This document shows positions 1-8,418 of a stretch of DNA of 31,758 nt, piece by piece. Positions within the stretch are counted from its first letter, which is position 1. Every line of letters starts with the position of its first letter. A program made the translations under genes and the position numbers. A model generated the notes under the pieces. The model had not been told where the DNA came from. It saw only the letters and a list, made by a program, of their open reading frames with translations, and did not search any database. The DNA is from JBGSYJ01 sp041748075 (GTDB lineage Bacteria; Acidobacteriota; Thermoanaerobaculia; Gp7-AA8). Location of the stretch: positions 1-31,758 of the forward strand of contig JBGTDX010000137.1 in assembly GCA_041748075.1 (NCBI GenBank), written 5' to 3'.

Positions 1-85
1 AACCGGCCGGGAGGGCGGGACTCAGAACCCAGAACCGGCGGAGGGGCGGGCGTGCACAACTCAGAACCGGGGGGGCGGGGGGTAG
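1..85. repeat. GC-rich degenerate direct repeats at left edge
   Basis: The motif ACTCAGAACC occurs at 20-29 and again at 59-68. Each copy is followed by a variant of CAGAACCGG and a run of G/C such as GGCGGGGCGGG. The stop codon of the beta-lactamase-family gene (61-63, minus strand) lies inside the second copy, so its Pro-rich C-terminus is encoded by the edge of this repeat tract. The function is unknown; it resembles simple-sequence intergenic filler. Confidence 0.5.
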
Positions 86-1497
86 GGGCGGTCCGCCGTC
101 GCGCTTCTCAGCAACGCTCCTGTGACGCCCGTGATGACGCTGAGGATCAGTGCGATGCCGAGATCGGGAAAGTACTCGAGGATCGTCAGCAGAGGGACAC
201 CCACCCATCGAGGGATGATGACGACGACGGCGATGGCCGCCGCGATCTCGAGCAGGAGTCTCGGCGCTGTTCGAGTCGTGAGACGGGGGGCGGGATACGA
301 CAGCTGCCGCCAGCGCCGGAAGCGAAGGAGTGCGCGGCTCGTTTCGATGAGGACGAGCACGAGAATTCCGATCTTGAGCAGAATCTCGTAAGGAACCGAG
401 ACCGAAGGCTCCCGTCCCTTCACGGCATCGACGATTCCGCTCATGAGCGCGGCGGATCCGGGAAAGAACGGTCCGCTGTTCACATTCGTCAGGAGCACAA
501 CTCCCCGGCGCTCCCCTGGAAGGATGACGAGACGCGCGCTGAACGTGCGCGTGTTTCCGGCATGCCCGATGCGCTCGCGCCCGACTCCCCACGCCATTCC
601 CGGACCGGCAGTGCCTCCGTCCCACGGCGTGAACACTTCACGGAGCGAACGGGAAGAAACGATTTGCCGTCCGCGAAACGAGCCGTCATTGATGAGCATC
701 GACAAGTAGGCGCCGAGGTCTTGCGCGCTCGATGCGATGAATCCCGCCGGCACGAGTGGTTGCGGCGCAGGAGGCTCTTTCATCCTGAGCGGAAATCCGA
801 ACAGATAGGCATGTCCAGGCACGAGTCTTCTTTCGCGTTCGGTGCCTGCCGGACTGTACACGTAACTGGATCGCATCTCGAGAGGGTCGAAGATCCGCCG
901 CTGCAGGAACTCACTGTAGGAGATTCCGCTGGCGGCTTCGATGATCTGGCCGAGGATGATGTAGTTGAGGCTCGAATATTCGAATTTCTCGCCCGGAGGG
1001 CGTGAAGCAGCGATGTGATCGAAGCGCGCGGTCTCCGGCGCACGGCGATCGTGTCCGCTCCACTGCGACAGCCCGCTCGTATGCGTGAGCAGATGCCGCA
1101 CCGTGATCCGGCCGGACCTCGTGGTGTCAGCCAGAGCGAACCCGGAGAGATGATCCACCACGCGATCGTCGAAGCGAAGCCGCCCGTCGTCGACGAGTTG
1201 CGCGATCGCGAGCGCTGTGAGTGTCTTCGTCACTGAGCCGATGAGAAATGGGGAATCGATCGAGATCCTGGATTCAGGGCGTCCGAAGGCCGCTGCGTAG
1301 ACGGCCTCTGCTCGGTCCACGATCACGACCGCGGCTCCCGGGATGACCGATCGCTGCATCTGATCGGCGATGAAGCGGTCGAGCGCCGCGGCAGACGGTC
1401 GTTCAACAGGCCGCGCGGACGTCACCAGTGCGACGCAAATGACAGCCGCGATGCCCAGCGCGCGCGAGGAGACTCGTCGTCCGACCGATCCCAGCAT
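61..1497 (-). CDS. Serine beta-lactamase-family hydrolase with C-terminal membrane domain
   Basis: This is a class C beta-lactamase/penicillin-binding-protein-like serine hydrolase of about 478 residues. The nucleophile motif SxxK is at Ser88-Lys91 (SVTK). A YSS triad at about Tyr174 stands where YxN is usual, and HAG at about His312 takes the place of the KTG/HxG motif. The ATG at 1497 is preferred because it begins a signal peptide (MLGSVGRR followed by a hydrophobic stretch). The GTG at 1638 would overlap the upstream gene and put about 47 polar residues before the signal. After the catalytic domain (to about residue 365) there are about three or four predicted membrane helices. This layout is known for membrane-tethered family members acting on peptidoglycan peptides or small esters. 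No beta-lactam resistance role should be assumed. It lies about 100 nt downstream of 1601-2404 on the same strand and may be co-transcribed. No good Shine-Dalgarno is seen. Confidence 0.85.
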   Translation of the reverse strand: MLGSVGRRVSSRALGIAAVICVALVTSARPVERPSAAALDRFIADQMQRSVIPGAAVVIVDRAEAVYAAAFGRPESRISIDSPFLIGSVTKTLTALAIAQLVDDGRLRFDDRVVDHLSGFALADTTRSGRITVRHLLTHTSGLSQWSGHDRRAPETARFDHIAASRPPGEKFEYSSLNYIILGQIIEAASGISYSEFLQRRIFDPLEMRSSYVYSPAGTERERRLVPGHAYLFGFPLRMKEPPAPQPLVPAGFIASSAQDLGAYLSMLINDGSFRGRQIVSSRSLREVFTPWDGGTAGPGMAWGVGRERIGHAGNTRTFSARLVILPGERRGVVLLTNVNSGPFFPGSAALMSGIVDAVKGREPSVSVPYEILLKIGILVLVLIETSRALLRFRRWRQLSYPAPRLTTRTAPRLLLEIAAAIAVVVIIPRWVGVPLLTILEYFPDLGIALILSVITGVTGALLRSATADRPYPPPPRF

Positions 1498-1600
1498 ATG
1501 AAGGGCGTACGGGAGGTTTTTCCTAAGGTTGCGATCGCACTCTCGCCGCGCGCCTCGATGCGCTCGTGGGCGATCTCCATGGTCGCGGAATGGTACACCG

Positions 1601-2404
1601 TCACAACGGTTGGCCGTCGACGCTGCGAATCCCTTCACGCTCGATCACGCAAATCGCCCAGGACAGGAAAGCGGGAGCATCAGGAGTCGCCACGACGTTC
1701 CGCTTGAGGTCTCCCCGGTCGTCGATCATCGGTTCCTTGAACATGACGAGACCCGAGCGGACGATCGCGACGAGAACGATCTGCCTCTTGAAATCGACCT
1801 TCGGCATCGGCTCGCCGATCTCCCATACTGCCCAGATTCTCTCCAGACTCGCGGCATCGGTGATATGGCGGACACCGAGAGGACCCTTCTCGAGCGGAAG
1901 CCGTCCCTTCCATTGCCGAACCACGACGGCCTTGCGCATCGGGATGACGCGATACCAGGCCCACTCTCCGACCCTCTTCACGAGCTCGTACGGCCCCGAC
2001 TCCCTCCGCGCGGGATAGTCGTGCGACGAACGATAGAGAAAGAGATCGGAGCTGGGCGGCAACAGAAAGAAAAGCTCGAACGACTGACCCTCGCCGTGGT
2101 AGACAAAGGGACTTTTGGCTTCGCTACTGCCGGATGCGAGCGGGATCGCGCCGAGATCGCGCGGGATCAACTGGTCGAGATACTGGGGATAGCGTCCTTC
2201 CCGCTTCTTGTGCGTCTCCAGCGCGGTCAAGAGAGGCGTCGCGCGCGCGATGCTCGAGCGAGCTGACTTTTCGGCCGGCACGGCGGGAGCCGGAGCGCCG
2301 CTTGCAGCCGATGCGAGAGCAAGACAGAGCGCGAACGCGCCGGCGATCGCCGCCACGCCGGTATCTCGAACAAGCCGATCGCGATCTGGTGAGCTGCGGT
2401 TCAT
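1601..2404 (-). CDS. Exported protein of unknown function
   Basis: This 267-residue protein is not assigned to a named family. The ATG at 2404 is chosen because GAGGA sits just upstream and the product then starts with a short charged N-terminus and a hydrophobic export segment (about residues 15-40). The reading frame extends further upstream to 2614, but that part is low-complexity and has no good ribosome site. The mature N-terminus (ATPLLTALETHKKREGRYP, then YLDQLIP) resembles the post-helix segment of pseudopilin-like proteins that starts with a helix and a GxYP turn. No prepilin cleavage site was recognised, so this is only a resemblance. The C-terminal half is mixed alpha/beta with many hydrophobic strands. 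It is the upstream partner of the beta-lactamase-family gene. Confidence 0.65.
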   Translation of the reverse strand: MNRSSPDRDRLVRDTGVAAIAGAFALCLALASAASGAPAPAVPAEKSARSSIARATPLLTALETHKKREGRYPQYLDQLIPRDLGAIPLASGSSEAKSPFVYHGEGQSFELFFLLPPSSDLFLYRSSHDYPARRESGPYELVKRVGEWAWYRVIPMRKAVVVRQWKGRLPLEKGPLGVRHITDAASLERIWAVWEIGEPMPKVDFKRQIVLVAIVRSGLVMFKEPMIDDRGDLKRNVVATPDAPAFLSWAICVIEREGIRSVDGQPL

Positions 2405-2854
2405 TGTGTTTTCCTCGGCAAAACGATCCTGCCCGTTGGTCTTGCTGCCACGAGTCCGGAGCCTCTGATCATTAGACACGAACGGCCGCCGTTTCGGAGC
2501 CGCATGCGCACAGAAAAGTCTCGTTAGAGCGACCCGATCGATCCTCATGGGTGAAGACGCCGATCCCCTCGCGCCTCCTGAAGTATCCGAGATCGGCGAA
2601 GAAGCTCGACCCACGCTCGCCGGCAGGTGGGGCGCGAGTTCCCGGTCGCATGGGACGGGACTTCGCTCACGATGATCGCCGACGGCAACGGCGCATTTGG
2701 GGTCGCAGCTTCAACCGCATGCAAGCTGCGCTCTGTGTCTACTCATCGTAGATGCGGTCGGCCGAACGGACCGAAACTTTCCATTCCGAGGAGCTATCTG
2801 GCCTGAATCGCGGGAAGTGTTTGCGATTTCTTTGAACCGAGGGATCCTCGGTGC
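2405..2854. other. Gap of 450 bases, mostly without recognisable genes
   Basis: No convincing gene was found. A 7-bp inverted repeat, GCAGCTT (2705-2711) with AAGCTGC (2723-2729), is present. A plus-strand reading around 2636-2700 gives EFPVAWDGTSLTMIADGNG, which looks protein-like, but it has no start, no good upstream extension and no family match I can name. It may be a remnant. The last 20 bases hold the hairpin that precedes the transposase start. Confidence 0.4.
2837..2851 (+). promoter_or_regulatory. Hairpin covering the transposase ribosome-binding site
   Basis: CCGAGG (2837-2842) pairs with CCTCGG (2846-2851) around a 3-base loop. The only Shine-Dalgarno-like sequence for the ATG at 2855 (GAGGGA) is inside the stem. 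If transcribed, the hairpin could hold down translation of the transposase. It could also be a remnant of a REP-type palindrome. Confidence 0.4.
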
Positions 2855-3592
2855 ATGGCAAGAGCACTGCGTGTCGAGTTCCCCGGAGCGCTGTACCACG
2901 TCACCTCCCGCGGCAATCGCCGCAAGCGCATCTTCGACGATGACCGCGACCGCGAGCACTTCCTCGAGCTGCTCGGAGAGGTCTCGCGCCGGTACGTGGT
3001 GCTCAACCCAGTGCGGGCGAACATGGTCAAGGATCCGGGCGAGTATCGCTGGTCGAGCTACCTGGCGACGGCCGGCCTCGATGAGCGTCCGGAATAGCTC
3101 GCAGCCGAGGAGCTTGTCCCGTACTTTGGCGAAGAGGGTTCATGGCAACAGAACTACATTGCGTATGTCGCAGACGGAATCGGGACCTCGGATCCGATCT
3201 GGAGAGGACTCCGGCGGCGGGTGTTCCTGGGAACCGAGCAGTGGTTGCGATCGATGCGGCAGAAGATCGACTTGAAGTGGCGCCACGTTGACATTCCACT
3301 GGATCAGCGAGCGGCTGGAAGGCCGTCGATGGGAGCGATCGTGAAGGCGGTGGCTGCGGCGATGGACATGAGGCCGAAGGAGATACGGCGCGGCAAGGGC
3401 GGCCTCGCCCGGACGATCGCCGCATGGCTGGGGATCTATGAAGGCTGAAGAAGGCTGCGCGTGATTGCACGGACGCTGCATCTGAAGAGCTGCAGCCGCA
3501 TCACGCAGCTCGCGGCGGAATGCGACAGGCTGCTGCGCGACGACAAACGACTCGAGCATGTGGTCAGAGCTTCGCGGATCGCTCTCGCGTAA
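2855..3592 (+). pseudogene. REP-associated tyrosine transposase, internally deleted with two in-frame stops
   Basis: The start (MARALRVEFPGALYHVTSRGN, shown in part) and the later LNPVRANMV and YRWSSY segments are hallmarks of the IS200-like Y1 transposases linked to REP sequences. The middle of the family, which carries the HUH metal-binding histidines and the usual catalytic tyrosine region, is absent: the sequence jumps in frame from LGEVSRR to YVVLNPVRA at about 2993. A TAG at 3098-3100 then interrupts the frame. The same frame continues with AAEELVPYFGEEGSW and on to a second stop, TGA at 3446-3448. After that it reads LRVIARTLHLKSCSRITQLA up to TAA at 3590-3592. All segments share one frame (738 nt), so it decayed by deletion and point mutation without frameshift. 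It cannot encode an active transposase. Family assignment is confident; the size of the deletion (about 80-100 codons) is inferred from memory of the family. Confidence 0.88.
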
Positions 3593-3920
3593 GTTCCCTC
3601 ATACGTCGATTCAAAAAGCCCTTCTCCGGAAATTTTGCAGAGTGCGAAGTGCGGAGCCACATCTCGGCCGGCTGGAATCTGCTGTTTTCAGGCTTTCACT
3701 CGAAGGTTCAGAACCGCTAGCCGTGCGCGACAATGCCGTTCAGTGCTGATCTACGCAGATCCCGGAGCGTCAAGGCTCACGCAACTCATCGTCTGAAAGT
3801 GATTTTCAATATCTTCCCTGCGACAGTAGGCAAGTTGAAGCTCCGACCCCCTAAACGGCCGCCGACCCCCTAAACGGCGACCCCCTAAACGGCCTCACCG
3901 AGGGATCGTCGTCCGCCGAT
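3593..3920. other. Intergenic gap of 328 bases with a short repeat
   Basis: No credible gene was found between the transposase remnant and the 3' end of the kinase gene. Short open frames here lack ribosome sites and family features. The right part contains the three-copy repeat described separately. Confidence 0.5.
3845..3894. repeat. Three closely spaced copies of GACCCCCTAAACGGC
   Basis: The 15-mer GACCCCCTAAACGGC occurs at 3845-3859, 3864-3878 and 3879-3893. The first two are separated by 4 nt and the last two abut. It lies about 27 nt past the stop of the kinase gene (on the kinase strand it reads GCCGTTTAGGGGGTC) and about 250 nt past the transposase remnant. The unit is not itself palindromic. 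Origin unknown. Confidence 0.75.
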
Positions 3921-6599
3921 TCATCGCGTGCCCAGCAGCGCGGCCTTCCAGTTCACGATCACCCGGATGGGTCGCGCTTCCGGCTGTTCTTCGTGACGCG
4001 ATACGAGCAGACGCCCGCTTCGCGTCACACGGTAATTCTCGAACGGCAGAGATATGAGCTCCCTGGGCGGCGCTACGGTGATTGCCGGTCCCTGTTCGAT
4101 CAGAGCGAACATCAGGCGGGGGCCCTTCCGATAGTAGAGACGCGCGCCGTCAGGGCTCCATTGCGGCAGCTGACCACCTCCGTCAGAGACTTTGAGTTTG
4201 CCGGTCAGCGCGGGATAGCTCGCCAGATAGACTTCCTCAGCGCCGCTCTCATCGGACTGCCATGCGATCAGACGGCCGTCCGGAGATAGCCGCGCCATGA
4301 GTTCGTTTGCCGGCCCCTGAATCAACGGGGTGAGCTCACCACCGGTGATCGGCATCGTCTGGATATCCCAACCGGTGTCACGCTGCCTGAGAAATGTGAT
4401 CAGCTGCGAGCCGTCCGGTGAGACGTCACTCATGTACGTCTGAAGCTGCGTGCGATGGAGCCGTCGGGTCTGTCCGCTGGCTTCGTCGAAGGCGAAGAGG
4501 TTGGGCGGCGAGTCTGTGGCCGCCGAGTAGAGCAGCGTACCGCCGTCCGGCGTCCAGATGGGCTGCGCATGATGTGCGTCGTCGCGTGTGAGGAGAGTGG
4601 TCGTTCCGCGCGCGAGATCGACGATTTCCACCTGCGGCCTGCGCCCCCTTCGCTGAATGGTGACAGCCGCCCGCCTCTCGTCCGGAGAAACGTCGAGCTC
4701 GAGATAGGAATCCGTCGCGTCTATGGTCCCCAGCACCCGGCCTTCGGGGCTCACCCATGTCAGCCTCATCGGCATGGGCGTCTGCTCCTCGCGAAATGCC
4801 AGGACGTCCGCTGACGAAACCGAGAGATTCGTCATTCCGGGACCCCAGACATCGACTGCATCTGCGATGCGCATCGGATCGCCTTCGAGGGTCAGGCTCT
4901 CCACATCGAGTCTCTGTCCGAACAGTGCGAGATCTCTGACATAAAAGAGGTATCCATCCGCATAGGCCGTCATCGAAGTATCGTTGAGTTTTGTCGGCAT
5001 GATCTTCGTGACGTCTGCGGAATCGAGAGAGCCTGCGTAGAGGCCGGAATTCTCCGGCGCGACGATGCTGAAGAGGAAACGCCGCCCATCGGGAAGAAAG
5101 TGAGGCCAGGCGTGGAGCGCATCCTGCCGCTCCGTATCAAGTTCGGTCAGTGGCGTAGGCAGGCCCCCGGACGCTGACACCCGGAAAAGAGCGGACTCCC
5201 AGTCGGCCGAGAATACGATGACGTCGTCGGCGTTCCACGTTCCGCCGCCGCCATAGCCTGCGTCGCAGATGGTCAGAACCTCGCCACTGGACAGATCGAT
5301 CTTCCGCAGCTTGTTGCCGGCGAAGAACCCGATGCGACCTCCCTCCGGTGACCAGAAGGGGAACTTCCCGTTCTCCGTTCCGATCAGAGGCTTCGCCTCG
5401 ACCGAGTCCAGCGGCCGGACCCACAATCGCCACCGTCCGTCTGCGCCGGCTGCGAGGAAGGCGAGGTTCTTTCCGTCGGGCGACAGGGCGATGCCGAAAT
5501 CGAACGCTCCCTTTTCCGGAGCGGTGACGGTGAACTGAATCGGAGCTACCGGGCGTGATTCGGGCTCGCCGGACCGGTAGTAGAAGCCGGCGGCCGCGAG
5601 AACGGCAAGGATCGCCGCCACGCTCCAGCCAGCCATAGCCGTCGCGCGCTTCTTCTGCGGGAGGTTTTCTTCTCGATCGTGAACCGTCCCCGAGATCCAG
5701 CGCAGCTGCTCGGCGATATCGTGACAGCACTGCCACCTTGTCTCGCGATCCTTGTCGAGACACTTGAGGATGAGGTGTTCCAGAGGCCGCGGAGTGGTCG
5801 GGGCCAGCTCGCGGATCGGTTCCGGTTCACGCCCCAGGATCGAGGCAGTGAGACTCATGTTCGTCTCCCCGCGGAACGCGCGGCGGCCTGCAACCATCTC
5901 GTACAACACCAGTCCGAGGGCGAAGATATCGGTTCGGCTGTCAGCGTCTTCGCCATTGAGCTGCTCGGGCGCCATGTACTGCAGTGTTCCGACGATCGCC
6001 CCTTTCTCCGTCAGCGGGTCCGACTGCCGGGAGGGACTGGCCGTCAACGCATCGGGGTCGCTCTGGGCCAGCACGATGGCTCGCTTTGCGAGTCCGAAAT
6101 CGAGAAGTTTCGCGCCGGTCCGCGTGATCATGATGTTGCCCGGCTTGACGTCGCGGTGAACCACGCCGGAGCGATGCGCTCTGTCGAGCGCGTCCGCCAG
6201 TTCGATTCCGATCCTGAGCCCCTGGTCGAGGGGAAGTGCTCCGCGCGCGATTCGAGCGCTGAGAGTTTCGCCGTCCAGCAGCTCCATGACGAGATAGGAC
6301 ACCCGCGGATCGTTGTCGGCGTCGGATCCCGGGCTCGTACTCGATCGATCGATACTAGCCTCTCCCACGTCGTACAGAGTGCAGATATTCGGGTGCGTCA
6401 GGGAAGAGATGGTCTTCGCTTCACGCTCGAATCGCTGGCGGACCTGGGAGCTCCACAAGATCTGCTGGGGAAGGACCTTGATCGCAACGTCGCGATCGAG
6501 TCTGGAGTCTCGGGCGCGATAGACCTCCCCCATGCCGCCCGCACCCAGCGGAGACTGGATGATGTAAGGTCCGAGCCGAGTTCCCTGAGCCAGCGTCAT
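3921..6599 (-). CDS. Transmembrane Ser/Thr protein kinase with TolB/WD40-like sensor propeller
   Basis: This Hanks-type kinase has about 892 residues. Visible motifs are the glycine loop GAGGMGEVY (residues 19-27), the ATP lysine Lys41 (VAIKVL), HRD at 148-150 with VKPGN, DFG at 167-169 and APEQ in the activation segment, so it should be catalytically competent. One membrane helix at about 320-343 separates the cytoplasmic kinase from a C-terminal domain of about 540 residues. That domain is built of PD40/WD40-type blades (ALSPDGKNLAFLA, FWSPEGGRIGFF, LSPDGRLIAWQSDESG) and is presumably extracytoplasmic. The ATG at 6599 is used because MTLAQGTRLGPY matches the family start; a TTG at 6614 in frame is possible. 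No strong Shine-Dalgarno is seen. A TACAAT box at 6618-6623 may be its promoter. The ligand and substrates are unknown. Confidence 0.92.
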   Translation of the reverse strand: MTLAQGTRLGPYIIQSPLGAGGMGEVYRARDSRLDRDVAIKVLPQQILWSSQVRQRFEREAKTISSLTHPNICTLYDVGEASIDRSSTSPGSDADNDPRVSYLVMELLDGETLSARIARGALPLDQGLRIGIELADALDRAHRSGVVHRDVKPGNIMITRTGAKLLDFGLAKRAIVLAQSDPDALTASPSRQSDPLTEKGAIVGTLQYMAPEQLNGEDADSRTDIFALGLVLYEMVAGRRAFRGETNMSLTASILGREPEPIRELAPTTPRPLEHLILKCLDKDRETRWQCCHDIAEQLRWISGTVHDREENLPQKKRATAMAGWSVAAILAVLAAAGFYYRSGEPESRPVAPIQFTVTAPEKGAFDFGIALSPDGKNLAFLAAGADGRWRLWVRPLDSVEAKPLIGTENGKFPFWSPEGGRIGFFAGNKLRKIDLSSGEVLTICDAGYGGGGTWNADDVIVFSADWESALFRVSASGGLPTPLTELDTERQDALHAWPHFLPDGRRFLFSIVAPENSGLYAGSLDSADVTKIMPTKLNDTSMTAYADGYLFYVRDLALFGQRLDVESLTLEGDPMRIADAVDVWGPGMTNLSVSSADVLAFREEQTPMPMRLTWVSPEGRVLGTIDATDSYLELDVSPDERRAAVTIQRRGRRPQVEIVDLARGTTTLLTRDDAHHAQPIWTPDGGTLLYSAATDSPPNLFAFDEASGQTRRLHRTQLQTYMSDVSPDGSQLITFLRQRDTGWDIQTMPITGGELTPLIQGPANELMARLSPDGRLIAWQSDESGAEEVYLASYPALTGKLKVSDGGGQLPQWSPDGARLYYRKGPRLMFALIEQGPAITVAPPRELISLPFENYRVTRSGRLLVSRHEEQPEARPIRVIVNWKAALLGTR

Positions 6600-6617
6600 A
6601 ACGGTGAGAATCAAGCC

Positions 6618-6623
6618 ATTGTA
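6618..6623 (-). promoter_or_regulatory. Possible -10 box upstream of the propeller kinase
   Basis: TACAAT on the minus strand would place transcription start near 6611 and leave a leader of about 12 nt before the ATG at 6599. The -35 region (TGCTGA at 17 nt spacing) is poor. Weak call. Confidence 0.3.
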
Positions 6624-6781
6624 ACCGCCCGAACGATCCGTCAGCAGGTATCGGCGTACTCGACGAGCTCTCGGGCGCTACCGGTTTCGCCGGCGTGACG
6701 TTGCGAAAGCCCCAGGTAGCGAGACACTCCGATGTCCCGCCCTTCGGGATGTGGAGCCCCGGAGCGCGGTGACGAGCGACT

Positions 6782-7298
6782 TCATTCCTGATGTCCACCT
6801 TTCAAATTCACTTCATCATCACGCCATCGGGTGATCCAGCGCTCGAACGCCGCAGCGAATCGTTCTGCCGCTTCATCATTCGTTCGAAAGTACAGCGCCG
6901 GCTCGATGAGCTCGAGCTCCATCAGGACGAATCCACCGTCCGGATCCCGAACGAGATCGACCCGAGCATACAGTGGCGTCGTCTTCAGATGTCGCAGGAT
7001 ACCCGCGCTCGCCGCTATGCACGCAGGAGCCGGCTCGACGGGAAGGATCTCTCCCCCATGCTCCTCCTGAACGCGGAAGTCCAGCGGCTTCGGCGTCTTG
7101 ATCACAGCGTGACTGAAGCGGCCGTCAAAATGAAAAAGCGAGGATGATGACGGCGTCGAAGTTCTTCCAGTCCGCTCCGCCGCGCCAGGCAACCGGCTCG
7201 ATGTCCCAGCCGCGTTCGCGGAAGGGTCCAACTGAGAGATGATCGTCGGTGACGTGACCTGTGAGGTCGTCTGTGGAGAGAAATGCGCAGCGTTTCAT
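6782..7298 (-). pseudogene. ATP-grasp (RimK/glutathione-synthetase-like) gene with the middle missing
   Basis: The N-terminal piece starts at the ATG at 7298 (MKRCAFLSTDDLTG, then DWKNFDAVII). It matches the pre-ATP-grasp domain start of a bacterial ATP-grasp family and runs into a TGA after 57 codons. The C-terminal piece, in another frame, reads LFHFDGRFSHAVIKTP, FRVQEEHGG, LYARVDLVRD and LMELELIEPALYF down to the stop at 6782. It carries the C-terminal ATP-grasp residues, including a metal-binding ELELIEP segment. The pieces meet near 7140-7147. Roughly 120 central codons with the nucleotide-binding core are missing and the frame is broken, so no functional enzyme is expected. ATP-grasp enzymes ligate carboxylates to amines or thiols using ATP; the substrate of this one is unknown. 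Confidence 0.82.
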
Positions 7299-7323
7299 GT
7301 GTGTCCTATCGATCTCGTCGTAA

Positions 7324-7352
7324 AGTGGCCGAAGATTGCATGTTCGGCCACT
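7324..7352 (-). terminator. Hairpin terminator at the end of the lipid operon
   Basis: AGTGGCCGAA (7324-7333) pairs perfectly with TTCGGCCACT (7343-7352), giving a 10-bp stem and 9-nt loop, 11 nt beyond the last stop of the operon. On the minus strand it is followed by TTTACG, a short U-run, so termination may be partial. Confidence 0.6.
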
Positions 7353-7362
7353 CAGCGCAGGT

Positions 7363-8418
7363 TCACACCGGCTTCCGGAACACGTAGTGTTCCACCTGCC
7401 ACTCCGAGCCGCCCCGATATGCGAAGAGCTCTTCGCACGCCATGAAAAAAATTCGCCAGTAGACGAAGAATCGCCGGGCGCTCCCGCCGTAGGTTCTCTC
7501 GAAGATTCTTCGCACCTCCGGGGAGTTCGCGTCCATCTTCTCGAGCCATGCCTTCGCCGTCTTCTCGTAGTGTGTTCCATCAACAGTCCACTGCTCGAGC
7601 AGCTCCAGCTCACCGCGAAAACGCGGCAGAAGATCCCTCGAGGGCATTTGACCCCCGGTGAAAAAGTAGCGCGCCATCCAGTCGCTCGGACCTCGATCCT
7701 CGAACAGATATGCGAACCTGGCGTGCGCGAAGATGTGGACGAAGAGCAGACCTCCCGGCACGAGCCACCCGGCGATCCGCCGCATCAGCTCTTCATAGTT
7801 GCGCATGTGCTCGAACATCTCGACCGAGACGACACGATCGAACTTTCTGTCCGTTTCAAACACGCTCATCTCGCGCGTCAACACCTCGAGATTGTCGATC
7901 CCGGCGCTGGCCACCTGGCCCTCGATCCAATCTTTCTGCGTCTTAGAGTTGGACACCGCCACGATTCTGCTGTCGGGATAGTGCCGCGCCATCCAGAGCG
8001 AGAGTGAGCCCCATCCGCAGCCGAGCTCCAGCACGGTCTGCCCATTCTCCAGACCGGCCCGTTCGGAGGTGAGACGAAGCATCGCCTCTTCGGCGTCGTC
8101 GAGAGTCCTCACCCCCTCAGACCATAGGGCGCAGCTGTACTTCATGTGACGCCCAAGCACGATCTGGAAGAATTCGGAGGGCACCTCGTAGTGCTGTTTG
8201 TTTGCCGCGGCCGTCTCGACGGCGAGGGGGCTCGCGCGCAACAGCGCGACGTAGTCGTCTTTTCTGCGCCGGTTCGCATCTTCGGAGCCGGCATCTTCGT
8301 TCCGGAGCCGCAGCGCGATCGAGCGACGGATACCGAGCCGCAGCAACGGATCGGGAACCATGCCCGTCTCCAGAATGCGGTCGACGATCAACCCGCGGTC
8401 CCGCGCTTCGGAAACCAT
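7363..8418 (-). CDS. CFA-family SAM methyltransferase, coclaurine N-methyltransferase-like
   Basis: This 351-residue protein belongs to the cyclopropane-fatty-acyl-phospholipid synthase superfamily, in the subgroup that resembles plant (S)-coclaurine N-methyltransferases. It shares blocks such as NKQHYEVPSEFFQ, MKYSCALW, LELGCGWGSLSLWMA (SAM site), VSVEMFEHMRNY, DWMARYFFTGGQMPS and the end EWQVEHYVFRK. The acidic/His pair in EMFEHMRNY is at about Glu203-His204 and corresponds to the catalytic pair known in plant enzymes. In a bacterial lipid operon the substrate is more likely a phospholipid acyl chain than an alkaloid (inference). The ATG at 8418 gives a family-typical start (LIVDRILETGMVPDPLLR) and overlaps the stop of the upstream DUF1295 gene by 31 nt. 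The open frame extends to 8646 but that part is not homologous. It is the last gene of the operon. Confidence 0.9.
   Translation of the reverse strand: MVSEARDRGLIVDRILETGMVPDPLLRLGIRRSIALRLRNEDAGSEDANRRRKDDYVALLRASPLAVETAAANKQHYEVPSEFFQIVLGRHMKYSCALWSEGVRTLDDAEEAMLRLTSERAGLENGQTVLELGCGWGSLSLWMARHYPDSRIVAVSNSKTQKDWIEGQVASAGIDNLEVLTREMSVFETDRKFDRVVSVEMFEHMRNYEELMRRIAGWLVPGGLLFVHIFAHARFAYLFEDRGPSDWMARYFFTGGQMPSRDLLPRFRGELELLEQWTVDGTHYEKTAKAWLEKMDANSPEVRRIFERTYGGSARRFFVYWRIFFMACEELFAYRGGSEWQVEHYVFRKPV

Noticed and set aside
52..1005. Long plus-strand open frame of 317 codons
   Set aside because: It lies antisense to the beta-lactamase-family gene, whose motifs are unmistakable, and its product is arginine-rich with no family features.
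61..1497. Beta-lactamase-family gene as an antibiotic-resistance gene
   Set aside because: The motif set fits the broad serine hydrolase family with a membrane tail; nothing in the sequence shows beta-lactam hydrolysis.
2547..2751. Short plus-strand open frames in the gap before the transposase
   Set aside because: There is no ribosome site, no family resemblance, and composition like the surrounding non-coding DNA.
5679..6698. Plus-strand open frame of 339 codons
   Set aside because: It mirrors the kinase domain coded on the minus strand and has low-complexity, charged composition typical of antisense frames in GC-rich DNA.
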